Part shown: piece by piece, positions 1-22,582 of the stretch
Layout of the letters: each line of letters begins with the position of its first letter
Position numbering within the stretch: position 1 is the first letter of the stretch
Source of the DNA: Mastigias papua
Lineage: Eukaryota; Cnidaria; Scyphozoa; Rhizostomeae; Mastigiidae
Direction: 5' to 3'
Assembly: GCA_964019165.1 (NCBI GenBank)
Contig: OZ025283.1
Span: 11,974,063-12,038,062, forward strand
DNA: 64,000 nucleotides
The notes under the pieces: model-generated
What the model saw: only the letters and a program-made list of their open reading frames with translations
Told to the model about the DNA's origin: nothing
The model's database searches: none
Translations under genes and position numbers: made by a program

Positions 1-2740
1 TTTTTCGACCGTTGACACGAATTCAGGATAAGTTTTACGATAATTTTGCAAGTGATGTCGAATTGTAGCGTTCAGCACATATGGAGAGCTGGTTAGGCCG
101 AATACGAGCCGCGTAAACCGAAATGTTTTTAGCGTTGGATTTTCTTCAAAAATGTTGTCGTACCATAAAAAGCGAAGGTAATCTCTATGATTGGGGTGAA
201 TTAGAATGTTAAGGAATGCCTTTTCTAAGTCTCCAATTAACGCTACCTTTTGTGCACGAAATCGCAATAAAATGTCGAAGATCAAGGGTACTAAGTTTGG
301 TCCTGGATCAAGATATTCATTGAGACTAGTTTCGTTTTTACATTTGCTACTTGCGTCGTACACAACTCGCAGTTTTGTTGTTTGACGATCAGTACGAATA
401 ACCTCCCTGTGTGGACTATAGTACGTATTTCCTGTATTATCAACTGTGTCATTTTCTGATACTTCTTCGATAATGCCCTTGCTTAGTTGTTCTTGAATAA
501 CATTGTTATATTCCTGTAACGTTTCGGGTTTATTGCTTAATCGATTTATCAAACACTTGAGACGTCTTTTAGCAACGTCATAATTATCAGCAATGACTGA
601 CTGATTATCTTTAAATGGTAACAAAACTTCATATTTTCCTGCACCTTCATTGAACTCAATGTTATCTTTGATTGGGTCTGCGTCTAGTTTAGAAACTAGA
701 GGGGTTTTAGGGTCAATACCGAATGTTTCGTAACTCCAAAATGTATGAAGATCATCGTTTATTTCCTCCTGTCTTCCAATTAACAAAGTATCAGTTTTCA
801 ACGTATGAGCTATGATAACGTTAGATGAAAGTTCATTTGTAGTTGGAAGCATAACTGGGCCGCTAAGAACGTATCCGAAGCGAGTTAGGGTGGCAACTGG
901 CCCAAGGCCATGTTCCCCCCGTACAGTATGATCTAACATAAATCCCCAACAATGGTCTGCACCAATAAGATGTCAATTTCCAAGTTTTCACCTCTACCAC
1001 TATCAGCTAATGGCAAGTTTCTTAAATGAAGGTAATTGAAACGAGCAAAGTCAATGGCCTGCCCCGATATAGGACTGCAAATAGTGTCTACTTCATAAGC
1101 GTTTATGTATGATACGAGATTATCCGCTCCTCTAATTGCTAATTGCACCATATTGCAATATTTCATTGTGCCCTGTTCATTGCCAAATTCCTTAATAAGA
1201 ATTTTATCGTTAACTTTAACATAAGGCAACTGAAGTTTTTCTCGTAGGCGTTTTGTAACATAAGATTTCTGTGAGCACGTATCTAAAATTATACGAACAT
1301 TACATGACTGATTATCATCATCTACTTGTGCACAGTTGCTCTAGCTTTTTGCAGTAACACCGAAACATTACGATCATCACGCGTAGTTAGTAAGGAGGTA
1401 CTTACTGGTGTCTGTTCGGGTCTCGATTGCTGTTCCGTGGCTGGTTGTGTAAGGTGGTCTGGTTGGGATCCACAAATCGATACGTGATGTTTTCCCCTGC
1501 AATTATAGCATTTTGATCCACTGTTACAATTCTTGCTGATGTGTCCTCCCCGTAAACAGATGAAGCAACGTCTTTTTTCCCTCAAAATTGCTTTTCTTGC
1601 GTTCGGATTTGTTACTTTCGTGCAACTGGATGAAAAATGTTGTTGATTGCAAAACAAACATGTAGGAATCCTCTGACTTACTCCTTGATTTACCAATAAT
1701 GTGGCAGTAGTTGCTGGTGCAAATCCCTCATTGTACGTTCCCTGTTTTGGCTTCACTTGTATTCTGTTATGGCCTGTTTTACTAGACGCTGGGTTTGTGA
1801 TGGGTGCAAGAGAACATTTTTCTCGTAGTGCTAGTTCCTTTCCAAAAATGTCCAATAATCCACTTAGATCCCATTCATCTGAGAGATCTCTGCTAAGAAT
1901 TAAGCGCAGTTCACTTGGAACTTTTGCCATAATTATAGGAGTTAAAATAGTGCCATAACTTTCGTCCGATACGCCCACTCCACGTAAGCTACGTACTGTT
2001 GCTTATGTCCTATCGTAGAGGCATCGAAGGTTCTGTAAATCGTTGCTAGATTCTATCGCTGGTAATGCTAACAGTGTTTCGACATATTTCGATATCAAAA
2101 TTTGTTTGTTTCCATAGCGTTTTTGTAGTAAGTCGACTGCTTCTTTGTAATTACTGTTGGATATTGGCAGTCCCGCTATTGTTTCAAAGGCAGTTCCCTT
2201 TAAAGATTGTTGCAAATATTTAAATTTGTCAATGTCTGCCAGACTAGTACATTCGTGAATTGTAGATGAAAAGCTTTCCCAAAAACTTGTCCAGTGGGTA
2301 ATATCTCCATTAAACGATGGCAGTGTAAGTTTTGGAAGTTTCACTTTTATGCTGTCCCTCGAATTTTGGCTATTGGAATTGTGATTAACATTTGTCGGTG
2401 GTGCAACAGTGGCTGCTGGGTGCGATTTGTCTGCAAGTGCATGTTCCATAAGGCAAATGATTTCTTCAATTTCCGACTCTACCTCTCCACGTTCCACAAT
2501 TTCTTTTTCTACCGACTCAATGTCACAATGTTCTAAAATTTCGTTGTGTAGAGTTTCTAGCGTTGCGCGTTTGCCTTCAATGAGTTTTTTCTTGGCTTCC
2601 AATGTTGTTCTCGCATCTTCAGATATTTCAGCTGTAGGAGGTGGTAACAGTTCTCTGGCTTTCGAAATATTATTTCTCAATACCAGACGATGTCAATTTC
2701 TGACCATTATCCGTTGTCGTTGCGCTTCTTTCTCCGTCAT
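1..2740 (-). pseudogene. BEL/Pao retrotransposon gag-pol, decayed, running off the left edge
   Basis: Reading leftward there is a Pao-type gag (about 2740-1330), zinc knuckles (about 1660-1480, CxxC and CCHC sets such as CFICLRGGHISKNC), an aspartic protease (LDTCSQ active-site motif near 1290), and the start of a reverse transcriptase (VVYDASSK, then GDLEKAF, then VFGLTSS near 60-100). The RT catalytic YxDD box would lie beyond the window. The best gag ATG is at 2740. The copy is dead or nearly so: an in-frame TGA at 2695-2693, an in-frame TAA at 2005-2003, and frame changes near 1330 and 965. From about 960 to position 1 the pol frame is open. The family encodes capsid, protease, RT, RNase H and integrase of an LTR element; the last two are outside the window. 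Family identity is secure. Confidence 0.9.
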
Positions 2741-2769
2741 AGTTACCTTCCCGGGTCACGGCACCAAAA

Positions 2770-3002
2770 TGTTGTATTAGAAACGATTGGGATGATATTT
2801 CGTCCCCAGAAGGTCTCTAATTCTATTCATCGTGTAGGTAACAAACGCAAAGAAAGAAATTCATATACTGTGATGTCTGATAATGCTTTCAATAAAATGA
2901 TGTGTGCTTTACGTTGACTATCTCACTCACTGACTAAACAGTTCATACATCAAATTATATGTCTATCACGTGATGTGACCACAGGGTGATCAATATTCTA
3001 CA
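2770..3002 (-). repeat. 5' LTR of the BEL/Pao element (probable limits)
   Basis: The minus-strand copy of 2755-2769 reads TTTTGGTGCCGTGACCCGGG going into gag, which looks like a tRNA primer-binding site next to an LTR. Immediately right of it (plus strand) a segment starts TGTTGTATTAG and ends ATATTCTACA at 3002. This gives TG...CA ends and about 233 bp, a normal size for this class. The left LTR partner is outside the window, so the outer boundary is inferred and no target-site duplication can be checked. Confidence 0.55.
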
Positions 3003-3865
3003 GTCGGCGATGAATCTGGAACATCACCTGCCTCGTTTTCGCCAGAGCTCGAGCCCTCTCTACGTCATTGTGACAAGGGTCTATTGCACAAACAATAGGC
3101 GCTTTAGGGTACTTCCATCGCTCATTTTTGCCTTCAACCCGTAAACTACGTTTTCTCGTAGTATTTCTACATCCTATTGTGTATTTCTTGGTTTGAATTG
3201 AAACATGAATCGTCAGGAAATAATTTTGAAGTGCAGAATTTCATGATTAATTTCAAAACTGAGATTAAGTTTCTGGAATTTATATACAACTGTAGATTAT
3301 GTAAGAGTTCTATTGTAAATTTGGGTTATATTTAGGTAGACTCTTTGGCTACCTTGTTGTTTTTCGGTTTGCTACTCATGCTATAGTATCAAAATGGTTG
3401 AAATTAATTAGTCGCGTGCTAAAAGCCACGTCAATCTTAAATAGATAAAATAAATTAGTATTATTAATATACCATTTGGAGGAAATCTGATGCATAATAG
3501 GCGAGAAGTAGCTACAGCCTAATCTGCTGACCTTTGATTAAACTTTACAATTCACGTACATGCATGTCTAAACACGACAATACGCTGTGCGACCTGATCT
3601 TACCACTGATTGGTGTAAATTGGTTGCTATGCGTTACGGGGTAAACAAGCTTCAGTTCCTCAAGGCGAAGTATTGGATGGTTAACCATCTGACAATGGTT
3701 GCTATGCGTTACGAGGTAAACAAGCTGTAGATCCTCAAGGCGCAGTAGTAGTCAGATGAAGTGAACGGCAAAGGTCGGTGTCTGCGATAGGAAGTACTTG
3801 CTTCATCGTTCCATAGAAAGCTGAAAACGTTGAAATCTAATCAAATAAGATATAGCAGTGACAGA
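3003..3865. other. Flank and upstream region of the GIY-YIG chimera gene, with a 75-bp direct duplication
   Basis: No coding sequence is seen. Two direct copies of about 50 bp start at 3621 and 3696 (both begin TGGTTGCTATGCGTTACG and share GTAAACAAGCT and CCTCAAGGCG), giving a 75-bp period. They lie 120-245 bp before the ATG at 3866 and could hold promoter elements; that role is only inferred. Confidence 0.5.
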
Positions 3866-5515
3866 ATGGCTGGAAATCATCGCAGAGATACAGCAAAGAA
3901 CCCAAATAAAACGTCTCCACGACCCGTCGTGCTTCGGACCAGTAGTGAGCACGATAAACAATCAAAAATTAGCGGTGAAGTTAGGAATACAGCAGAAAGT
4001 GGCGGAGTCGAAGCAGGAAGTAAGCCTTATAACGATGACCAAATAAGCAATTACAGTTCATGCAGTCAGGGAACAACTTCTTTGCAGTGTCATCCAGATT
4101 CATCAATCAACAATGGCGGGGCATTACCTCGACCACAAAATCCAACAGGCGAGTTTGTCGTACGCTTAACCGAGAACGTATGTAAACTATCAGAACGTAA
4201 TATCAAACTTAATGATATGTTGAATAAGGAGAGAAATAAAAATGACCAGCTTTATAACTTAAATGTTTCCTTACAACTTAGAATTCAAGACTTGGAGATA
4301 ACTCATAATGAAAGAGACAGGAATAGAGAAACTGGTGCTGTAAATCCACCATTGGGCAAGTGGCAGCCAATGGGAAGCAAAAATGAAAAACAGCTCAAGA
4401 TAAAACGTGAAAGTGAAAAGGAAGACAGTAAGAGCCACACTTTGCCGCTTGAACCTAGCCAGACAAGTTCTAGAATAATACAACATACCGACAGTACAGT
4501 TAAACACTCCTTCGCTTTCCCCTTCATGAAGACGAGTGATATGTATGTTTGCTTTGAGTACATTTATCAATATACGAAAAACCACTTGCATAATGAGAGC
4601 GATGGGAAAGGTTTCATGGCTGATTTATCTGAAATAGCACATGAATATGTTGAGTCATGTAATACACAATCCGATTGTGCTCAGAAAGAGGTTCAAGAAT
4701 TGGTAGACGAGTTCGACAATGTTAAAATTGAATTTTTGTCACCATTTGAACTAACAGACTGTAAAGATATAGCGAAATCGAAGCAAAAAAGCAGCAACTT
4801 GTTGCCTGAATCAAATGAGACTAGCTCTAGCTCTTCTTCGAATACATTGCAACAGATTGACAACAAAGTTAAATGTTCATTTGCTTTCCCTTTTATGAAT
4901 GACAGTGATATTCAAGATTGCTTTGACTACATCCATCAATCTGTGAAAGCTCAATGGCGCTGCAACAAAGATCAGGGAATGAAATTCAAGGATGATGTAT
5001 CACAAATTGCGAAGACATATGCTAAATCATGTAAGCAATATGCCTTAGGTGCCCAGAATGAGGTTCGAAACTTGGTCGACAAGTACTCCAAAAATATTAC
5101 AGTTGAATTTCTGTCACCATTTAAAATGAAAAATCTTGAAGAAGTGGTGGAATCTGTGGATAAATTGAGCCTTACATATGTCGTCTACAAGTTTACTTGT
5201 GCAGGATGCAAGAACACATATATTGGTAAAACAACACAAACGTTGAGTGAACGAGCGAATAACCATCTTCGACATCACAAAACTGCAGTAAATAGCCACC
5301 TACAAAGCAAGATCTGTAGAGAGGCTTGTAAGGTCACCCCTAAAGGTAATCCCTTGCGAGATCTAGATTATTGTAAAAAGGAATGCTTTGAAGTGATTGA
5401 CTCAGCAGCTAATGACCAACAACTTAAAATAAAAGAAGCCTTGCATATCAAATGGGAAAGACCTCATTTAAATAGGCAGGAAGGACAAGTTTGTTTACAA
5501 TTAAACTACTCCTAG
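3866..5515 (+). CDS. Chimeric protein: coiled coil, two tandem novel domains, Penelope-type GIY-YIG nuclease
   Basis: Single open exon of 549 aa from an ATG in strong context (A at -3, G at +4); an upstream TTG at 3830 is not a credible start. Residues 94-152 form a leucine-rich coiled coil. Residues about 212-297 and 335-422 are two copies of one unrecognised domain, each beginning C/HSFAFPFM and ending IEFLSPF or VEFLSPF. Residues about 433-545 are a GIY-YIG endonuclease of the Penelope retroelement type. The GIY strand is VVY (Y441), YIG is at 452-454, R462 follows, and E524 (KEALHI) and N536 (HLNRQ) are present. The CxxC just after GIY and the later HLRHH and SHLQ histidines fit the Penelope zinc-linker. 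No reverse transcriptase is fused or adjacent. An AATAAA lies near 5583. All key nuclease residues appear intact, so this is either a domesticated nuclease or an accessory ORF of an unknown element. Confidence 0.8.
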   Translation: MAGNHRRDTAKNPNKTSPRPVVLRTSSEHDKQSKISGEVRNTAESGGVEAGSKPYNDDQISNYSSCSQGTTSLQCHPDSSINNGGALPRPQNPTGEFVVRLTENVCKLSERNIKLNDMLNKERNKNDQLYNLNVSLQLRIQDLEITHNERDRNRETGAVNPPLGKWQPMGSKNEKQLKIKRESEKEDSKSHTLPLEPSQTSSRIIQHTDSTVKHSFAFPFMKTSDMYVCFEYIYQYTKNHLHNESDGKGFMADLSEIAHEYVESCNTQSDCAQKEVQELVDEFDNVKIEFLSPFELTDCKDIAKSKQKSSNLLPESNETSSSSSSNTLQQIDNKVKCSFAFPFMNDSDIQDCFDYIHQSVKAQWRCNKDQGMKFKDDVSQIAKTYAKSCKQYALGAQNEVRNLVDKYSKNITVEFLSPFKMKNLEEVVESVDKLSLTYVVYKFTCAGCKNTYIGKTTQTLSERANNHLRHHKTAVNSHLQSKICREACKVTPKGNPLRDLDYCKKECFEVIDSAANDQQLKIKEALHIKWERPHLNRQEGQVCLQLNYS

Positions 5516-5582
5516 TCATTCTCTGTAACGACCTTCACTACCTTTCCGAAATATTCTGTAATGTAATATACACGCTTTCTAC

Positions 5583-5588
5583 AATAAA
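5583..5588 (+). terminator. Polyadenylation signal AATAAA
   Basis: Canonical AATAAA about 68 bp after the stop codon of the GIY-YIG chimera gene; the spacing suits its 3' end. Confidence 0.45.
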
Positions 5589-8500
5589 GTTGAATAGGTA
5601 CCTAGTAATTCGGTACCTAGTACTAAAAGTTTCTTTATTAGGCATGAAAATTTTGCCATTTAGTACTAAAAGATTCTTAATAGGTGTCTTATTTCCTGTA
5701 CCTAAAATTGCCTTTTTGTTTGGAAGTTGAGCACTTCTGTATTGATATAAACGCTGATCGTCAAGAAAAAGCCCAAGCAGATCGAAATCACAAATACAAT
5801 CTTTGCCAAACAAAATTAAACAAAGTAAGACTTGCAAAAATCGGTGACAAAAGAAGTCACAATCTACAGTCTATAGTATAGTTTCTTAATTTTTGTTCAA
5901 CATATTACTAGAGTTTCTTAAGTTTTTGGCCAGTCTACTATTATAAAACAATTTCCTATAAGATAAAATGATGTACGTGTGTGATTTGATTAATTTGACA
6001 CATGTCCTGCACTTTCTATAATCGAGGAAGGACGGATTCATATGAACGAAAAGGTATTTTGCGTTCAGAACAGGGACGTGCCGAAGTAGGGACAGTTGGG
6101 GAGATTCGCAGCTCCATCCTCCCCACATGTTGCAGAAGCCGATAATAATATGTTGGGTTTGTAGGATATCTGGCTCGTCGAGACAGTAATGGAACAAACT
6201 AAAAACTACACGATTGCGGGTGACTCACAGATCAAATGATTCGACGATGAGCCTTTGCGCAACCAATACCATGCGTTGGTACTGAAAGAGTAAGACAATC
6301 GTAAATGAGGATTAAGCAGACTGCTACAAAAACAAAGGAGACGGATAATGACAATATACTAGTTTATATTGGAACAAACAAAAGCATATTCGACTTCAGC
6401 AAATAGTCATTTAGTTTCTATCACGTCACTGTATTTTCAACTTGGCCTCAATGGCTTGCGGCGTCCCCACATCCCCACTTTGGAGAAAGATTACCTTTCG
6501 GATTTCCCTAAAATCGAAGAGACATGTGGTAGTGGTATAAGTAGGGTATAACTGCAAGGACGTCCCTATCCTATATTTTCATCTACGCACCTTGCTTTAC
6601 AGAGTAAGTGTCACAAAATCATCGAAATTCTTTATCGCAAGTGAAAAGCATGATATTTGAGGATTCACTGTAAGCTAAAGTAAAGGGCGTGCCCAAAAAT
6701 ACTATACAGGGGCATGTTCCCAAGACAATTGCAGTTTCTGGCCCCAGCCCCTACTTCACTTACCCTAGCCATGTCACTTTCATACGCTACGCTGTCAGCT
6801 AACAATACATACTAAGCCATGTATATAGCAAATTATTGCATCATCAGATTGCCATAGACTTAGACAGAGTAGGTAATTTGCAAACAATATTACACGTTAA
6901 TAACATAACAACTTTGCAGATAATTCATTGATAGACTTTTAGTAATTAGCTGTGTGTTAGGTTGTAATACCAAGAAATGGAAACAAGATTTACCGACGAT
7001 GATGAGTCAAGAAAACATAGGATAGCTGCAAAGAGTCAGAGCTCTTATTCTCATCTGTTCTCATGCATGGTTAGATCGTTAATTCATCTGGTTACATAGA
7101 GTAATTTTGCGAGCACTTGGTTGTTCAATCAATAGGCCTGAATGAAGATGTGAGGACCCATTTGTAGTGCAACTATACGCTTTATATAAATATATACGTA
7201 GAATCCACCATGATGTTAATATTGCAATCAATTACATAAAGATTTATGTGAGAGAAGAACCACTTATCAACAGCTATCCTGTGTGCTTTAGAGTGTGATT
7301 GAATACGTAGAACATATATGTATGTAGTTTGTAGAGCGTGTAGGCCTATGTAGTTTTAGTAAGCTGCCTCGTCTTTATTGTTGATTGATGTTACACTGTG
7401 AACGAGATTGAAACATAGAGATTGTCATTTTAGGCCACCTCCTTTCCTTGGTACCTTTGTCTCCGCAGTATTGTTACCAGATTCCTATTGCTGTTGGATG
7501 GACAGTGAACGAACAGCCAAACAAATGCTAAGAGCTTTGAATTATCAATCTTCCACACAGTAAATAGGCGATCTAACCACACGACAACTCGCCTAAATTA
7601 TACTCACAATGTATGTATGTATGATAGAAACTACACCCATGTTGCTAAATTGCATTTTTTAATGTGCTCTATCAAGTAGCAGTATGTTATAGCAGTCCAA
7701 TATTTGACCCGAAACGAAAACAATATGATACCCGCATAGATTAGCAACTTTAAATCAACAAGCATGTAGAATACAAAAATTTAAAAGAATACACAAAGAA
7801 ATGCACTGTTTTTTTTTATAAATACCAGCAGTATTCGGCTGACGCTAATAACTTTTAACCATTTCTCCTACTTTTAGCACATTATTAAATTCATAAGTTT
7901 TTCAATATATCATGTGTTTGGGAAAATAAGAGGACACAGTGAACCTAGTAAGAGGAATACATAAGGCTTGTCGGAATTTACTTGCTTTCTCAACACATCA
8001 TCCCATTCGCAGGACAAATTGTTTCCGGATAATTTCAGCGAACCAAGTCAACGGCTAGCACCTAAATGCAAGTGCAAATGGGTGACAGGAGGGCAGATTA
8101 ACGACACTGAAAAATTGAAAGTAGAAAAAGTGACAAGCCTGAGAATAGCAAAGAATAAAACGTAGTGAAAATCCTTGGTCTCTATTATTCTTATTTGTTC
8201 GGTGAGGATAGACATTCTGCAAAGCTTCTGATAGTTCAGTTGCAGTAACTTGGTCACCGACGACCTCGATTTGAAGTGAAATGCGATGAAATAAGGCAAT
8301 TACAACAGATTAACAAGCATTATATGTACGTTAATAACTGACGGTAACGAGGCTTATCAAATTGAGGCTAGTTTAGCGCAAGATGAATTGGCTAATTAGT
8401 TCTGATGGTTCGTTTGAAGTGATAGAATTATCCAAGCAGTGAGACTGGGGCTGAATAAAAGGACAAGATTAATTTCTATACTATACAGTAAAAGTTCTCA

Positions 8501-9102
8501 GACATTTAATTCAGCTTCAAAAGAATAAAAGGTTCTTTATAAGTTTGCTAAACACCAAACTGGGTTAAACACAGTTTTTCTTTCGGCAGCCAAATCGAAA
8601 TTACAAGAAAACTTTTGACAACAATCTTAAGATATGCTGAAATCAATATTTGATTTAGAAATCGAAAGAATTGTTCCCGAAAGACTATATCAAAAGAGAC
8701 AAAGTCTTGAATTCTCGAGTGATAGGAAAATGTGCGTTTCCGGCACGAAAGCTTATACAAACACTGGACGGAGCCCCATATTAAAGCATAAAAAGAATTA
8801 ATATTTCTTGATCAACCCAGCTCGTAAACAAAATTAAACAAGTCATAAACAACCAGCAGAGGCAGAAAATCAATTTTACCAGAAATTCTTGTCCGACCAC
8901 AAAAGATCGACCATCGCGAAAAATATTGCGAGATGAATAAATCGTGAGAAAATAATGGCAGTTTTTATTTTTCCATGAACTATGGAAGAGCATCAGAGCT
9001 TTCGGATATTAATTATTTTATTGAAGAAATTCGCTAGCTAATGCAGGGAAGTTTAGCATGTGAATTACGATGCTTGAAAGAAGCTAGAAAGAATTCTGCG
9101 TC
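5589..9102. other. Intergenic, no gene recognised
   Basis: Only short chance frames are present. Around 5590-5700 short units GGTACCTAGTA and TAGTACTAAAAG recur as a local low-complexity patch; similar TACTAAAAGTTCCTTA units occur near 45900-46000. The segment 6000-9000 is AT-rich with stops in all frames and shows no tRNA, rRNA or recognisable transposon protein. Confidence 0.4.
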
Positions 9103-20176
<11,074 letters not shown>

Positions 20177-20251
20177 ATTATCACGGTAGCATGAACAGCT
20201 TCATGGGACAGCATCTGACATAACTGTGTTGCATATCAAATGGAAGCAACA

Positions 20252-20257
20252 AATAAA
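20252..20257 (+). terminator. Polyadenylation signal AATAAA
   Basis: About 76 bp after the predicted stop codon of the seven-exon secreted-protein gene; it supports that gene's 3' end. Confidence 0.45.
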
Positions 20258-22408
20258 AAAACTGATGGCTCTCTGGAAAGCATTTGCAGCAGTAATGAAA
20301 AACTTAGTAAGATAGTGTTTACATAATTGTTAAAAATTGAAAACACTGTTCCAATGTGGAAAACATTTTATATACCATTAGGATTTTAGACAGCAAGAAT
20401 AGTGCACTGCATAGATTTTCTTGTAACTCCATTGAGATAACTTAATCAAGAGCAACATCATATCAAAGAAGAAGCATATAGACTTCATAAGATTGGTGAT
20501 ATGGTAAACTACACATTTAGAGAAATGGTATTCTAGGTAAGAATGAGCAACACATGTAAGATTCTACAGTGAGAAAGTCAACAATCACATTAAGCTTCCA
20601 TCTAGCCACTTTAATTGATACTTGGTCTAATGACAATAGCCAGATGCATCATAAATAATCATCCCCCTGATTGTTAATTTTTGAAATTTTCCAATCCCCC
20701 AATTATTCTAACCCCCTCCCATTTATTTGATACTCAAGAGTATAAAGAAAGAGGGAGAGAAGATATAAATGAAAACCCAAGCATTTGATCATGAATGTTT
20801 AGCACATTTCATGTCCTAGAGGCATGCAAGTTTTCTGCTAGGGCTTTGAATCATACAGTTATGTGTGTAATCCTTTTAAGTATCTTATGTGGAACATCAA
20901 CAGCTATAATATTGAAAAACAAATGGCATTTGAAGCGTTATGAGTTTAGAAGAGGCAATAATTCACGCAAATACAAATGTACATATCTAGACTAAAAATC
21001 TTCATTCTTACTAGGAAAATGTTATGTAATAATTAAACTGGTTTTGAGATTATACACCTGATGCTTACTTCAAATAAACCTTCTAAGGCTGCAATATGCT
21101 ATGCTAAATGTAAACATAAATTCAGAACAGATTGAATGTAAAACTGTGATCCAGAATTGAGGAATAGCTGGGGATCTGTACTCATAGTCTAGTTACCATG
21201 CAATTCTACACAAGATTTGCAGTTTGTTAAACCTTTTGTGCAGTCCTAAAGAAGAGTAATCTGTGCAGATTACAATACACCTCTATGCAGAAGGAACCCT
21301 GCTAAAGTAAGTTGCTTTCTATATATGCAGTTTATTACCCTCAAGTGAAGTACCAAAAAGCATACCCAATTTCCATGCTTGCATGTCAAGTTCAGTTTCT
21401 TGATACTTATGATGATAAAGTGTTATTTCTCACTATAGTACCCATAAGAATAATTTGCTGCTTAAATTTTTAATACAAAGAGACCGTGGCTGTTCTGAAC
21501 AAGGTGACAGTTCACAGTGAGGATTTAAGTTGGTCAGAGATATGACACAAGAAAATTTGAGTTCACACTTCTCAGGATGTGTCTTGGCATCCACACCCCC
21601 AATTAGTTTCGCCCTGCTGCACGTTGTTTTTACCAGACCTTCAGCAGTTCAGGCTATGGGGTAATGGGGCTACTGTCTAAAAGCTGACATAACGGTCATC
21701 TAATGATTTTACCCCAAAGCTCAATAGATGACCATTATGTCAGCTTTTTACCCTAATACTTTTAAGATCATTAGATGACCGTTATGTCAGCATTTACATA
21801 GCAGCCCCATTACCTCATAGCCCAGCATCAGTTGCTTCATAAAGAAAGCCTGAGCCTATACAGATAATCACAATCAACATGATGAGTAACGTTTAGCCTG
21901 AAATAGACTGTTGACTCACCTTGGTTCAGCTCCACGCAGAAATGACCAACTGATCACGCCTCGTTTGCAAGCAGCCAAACAGATCTCCCGCGGAAAAGCT
22001 GCTGCGTAAGCACAATCGAAAAAGCATCGCCAGTTCATTCCAGCCGTGTTCTACCCAGAGCATAACTAGTTGGCAATGCGACAGGAACTCACCATTTGCT
22101 CGCAAATAAAGCTCAAAACAGCTTAAGTACGGTCATTTTTTAAAGGAAGCTAGTTTACAAGACACCAAGATACAGACTCACAACACTTAAAAGAAACTGA
22201 ATGGAAACATGTTCCCACCCTGGGGAACTTCTTACTTTTCAAATATATAAAAATTCAAGCCTAAAATTTAACGATGGTAATAACCGAAAAGTTGTTTCTT
22301 ATCTTTAAAACTGCTATAAACAGCAGTATACCTTTACAACAGGTTTTGCAGACGTTCGAGACTTCTTTTCAAAAATGCTGTATTTTTTCCGCTTTATTTT
22401 TATGCCAC
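20258..22408. other. Intergenic, no gene recognised apart from a palindromic MITE
   Basis: AT-rich, with stops in all frames. The only structured element is the palindrome at 21652-21822, listed separately. No RNA gene was seen. Confidence 0.4.
21652..21822. mobile_element. Palindromic MITE with a third internal copy of its arm
   Basis: Outer arms of about 55 bp begin GGCTATGGGGTAATGGGGCT and end with the near-complement finishing CTCATAGCC. Both arms carry CTGACATAACGGTCATCTA. A third copy, TAGATGACCATTATGTCAG, lies in the middle facing the left arm, so the element can fold as either of two hairpins. Flanking TA dinucleotides may be the target-site duplication. There is no coding potential. 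Confidence 0.65.
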
Positions 22409-22582
22409 TCATGCCGTTGTTTTAGGCCTGTAGATCTGTTTATCTAACAGTCTCTTTCTATTAAATATTCCTCGTCTTCCTGCATGGTTGTCAAGATCCT
22501 TTTCCTTTGTGAACAGTGTAAATGTGTGCGCGCCAGCGTCGAACATAAGCAATCTATCATTGTTTTGAATATGACTTAGAAA
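22409..22582 (-). CDS. Possible terminal exon of an unidentified gene
   Basis: After a good acceptor (GGTGTCGTGTCAG) the minus strand is open in phase 0 for 57 codons to TGA. The peptide is mixed-composition and coding-like (FDAGAHTFTLFTK, then RRGIFNRKRLLDKQIYRPK). No upstream exon was found and the family is not recognised. It could equally be a chance frame. Confidence 0.25.
   Translation of the reverse strand, partial: FLSHIQNNDRLLMFDAGAHTFTLFTKEKDLDNHAGRRGIFNRKRLLDKQIYRPKTTA

Noticed and set aside
3621..3750. Direct repeats before the GIY-YIG gene considered as an LTR or CRISPR-like array
   Set aside because: Only two imperfect copies, no array or spacers, and no matching copy after the gene.
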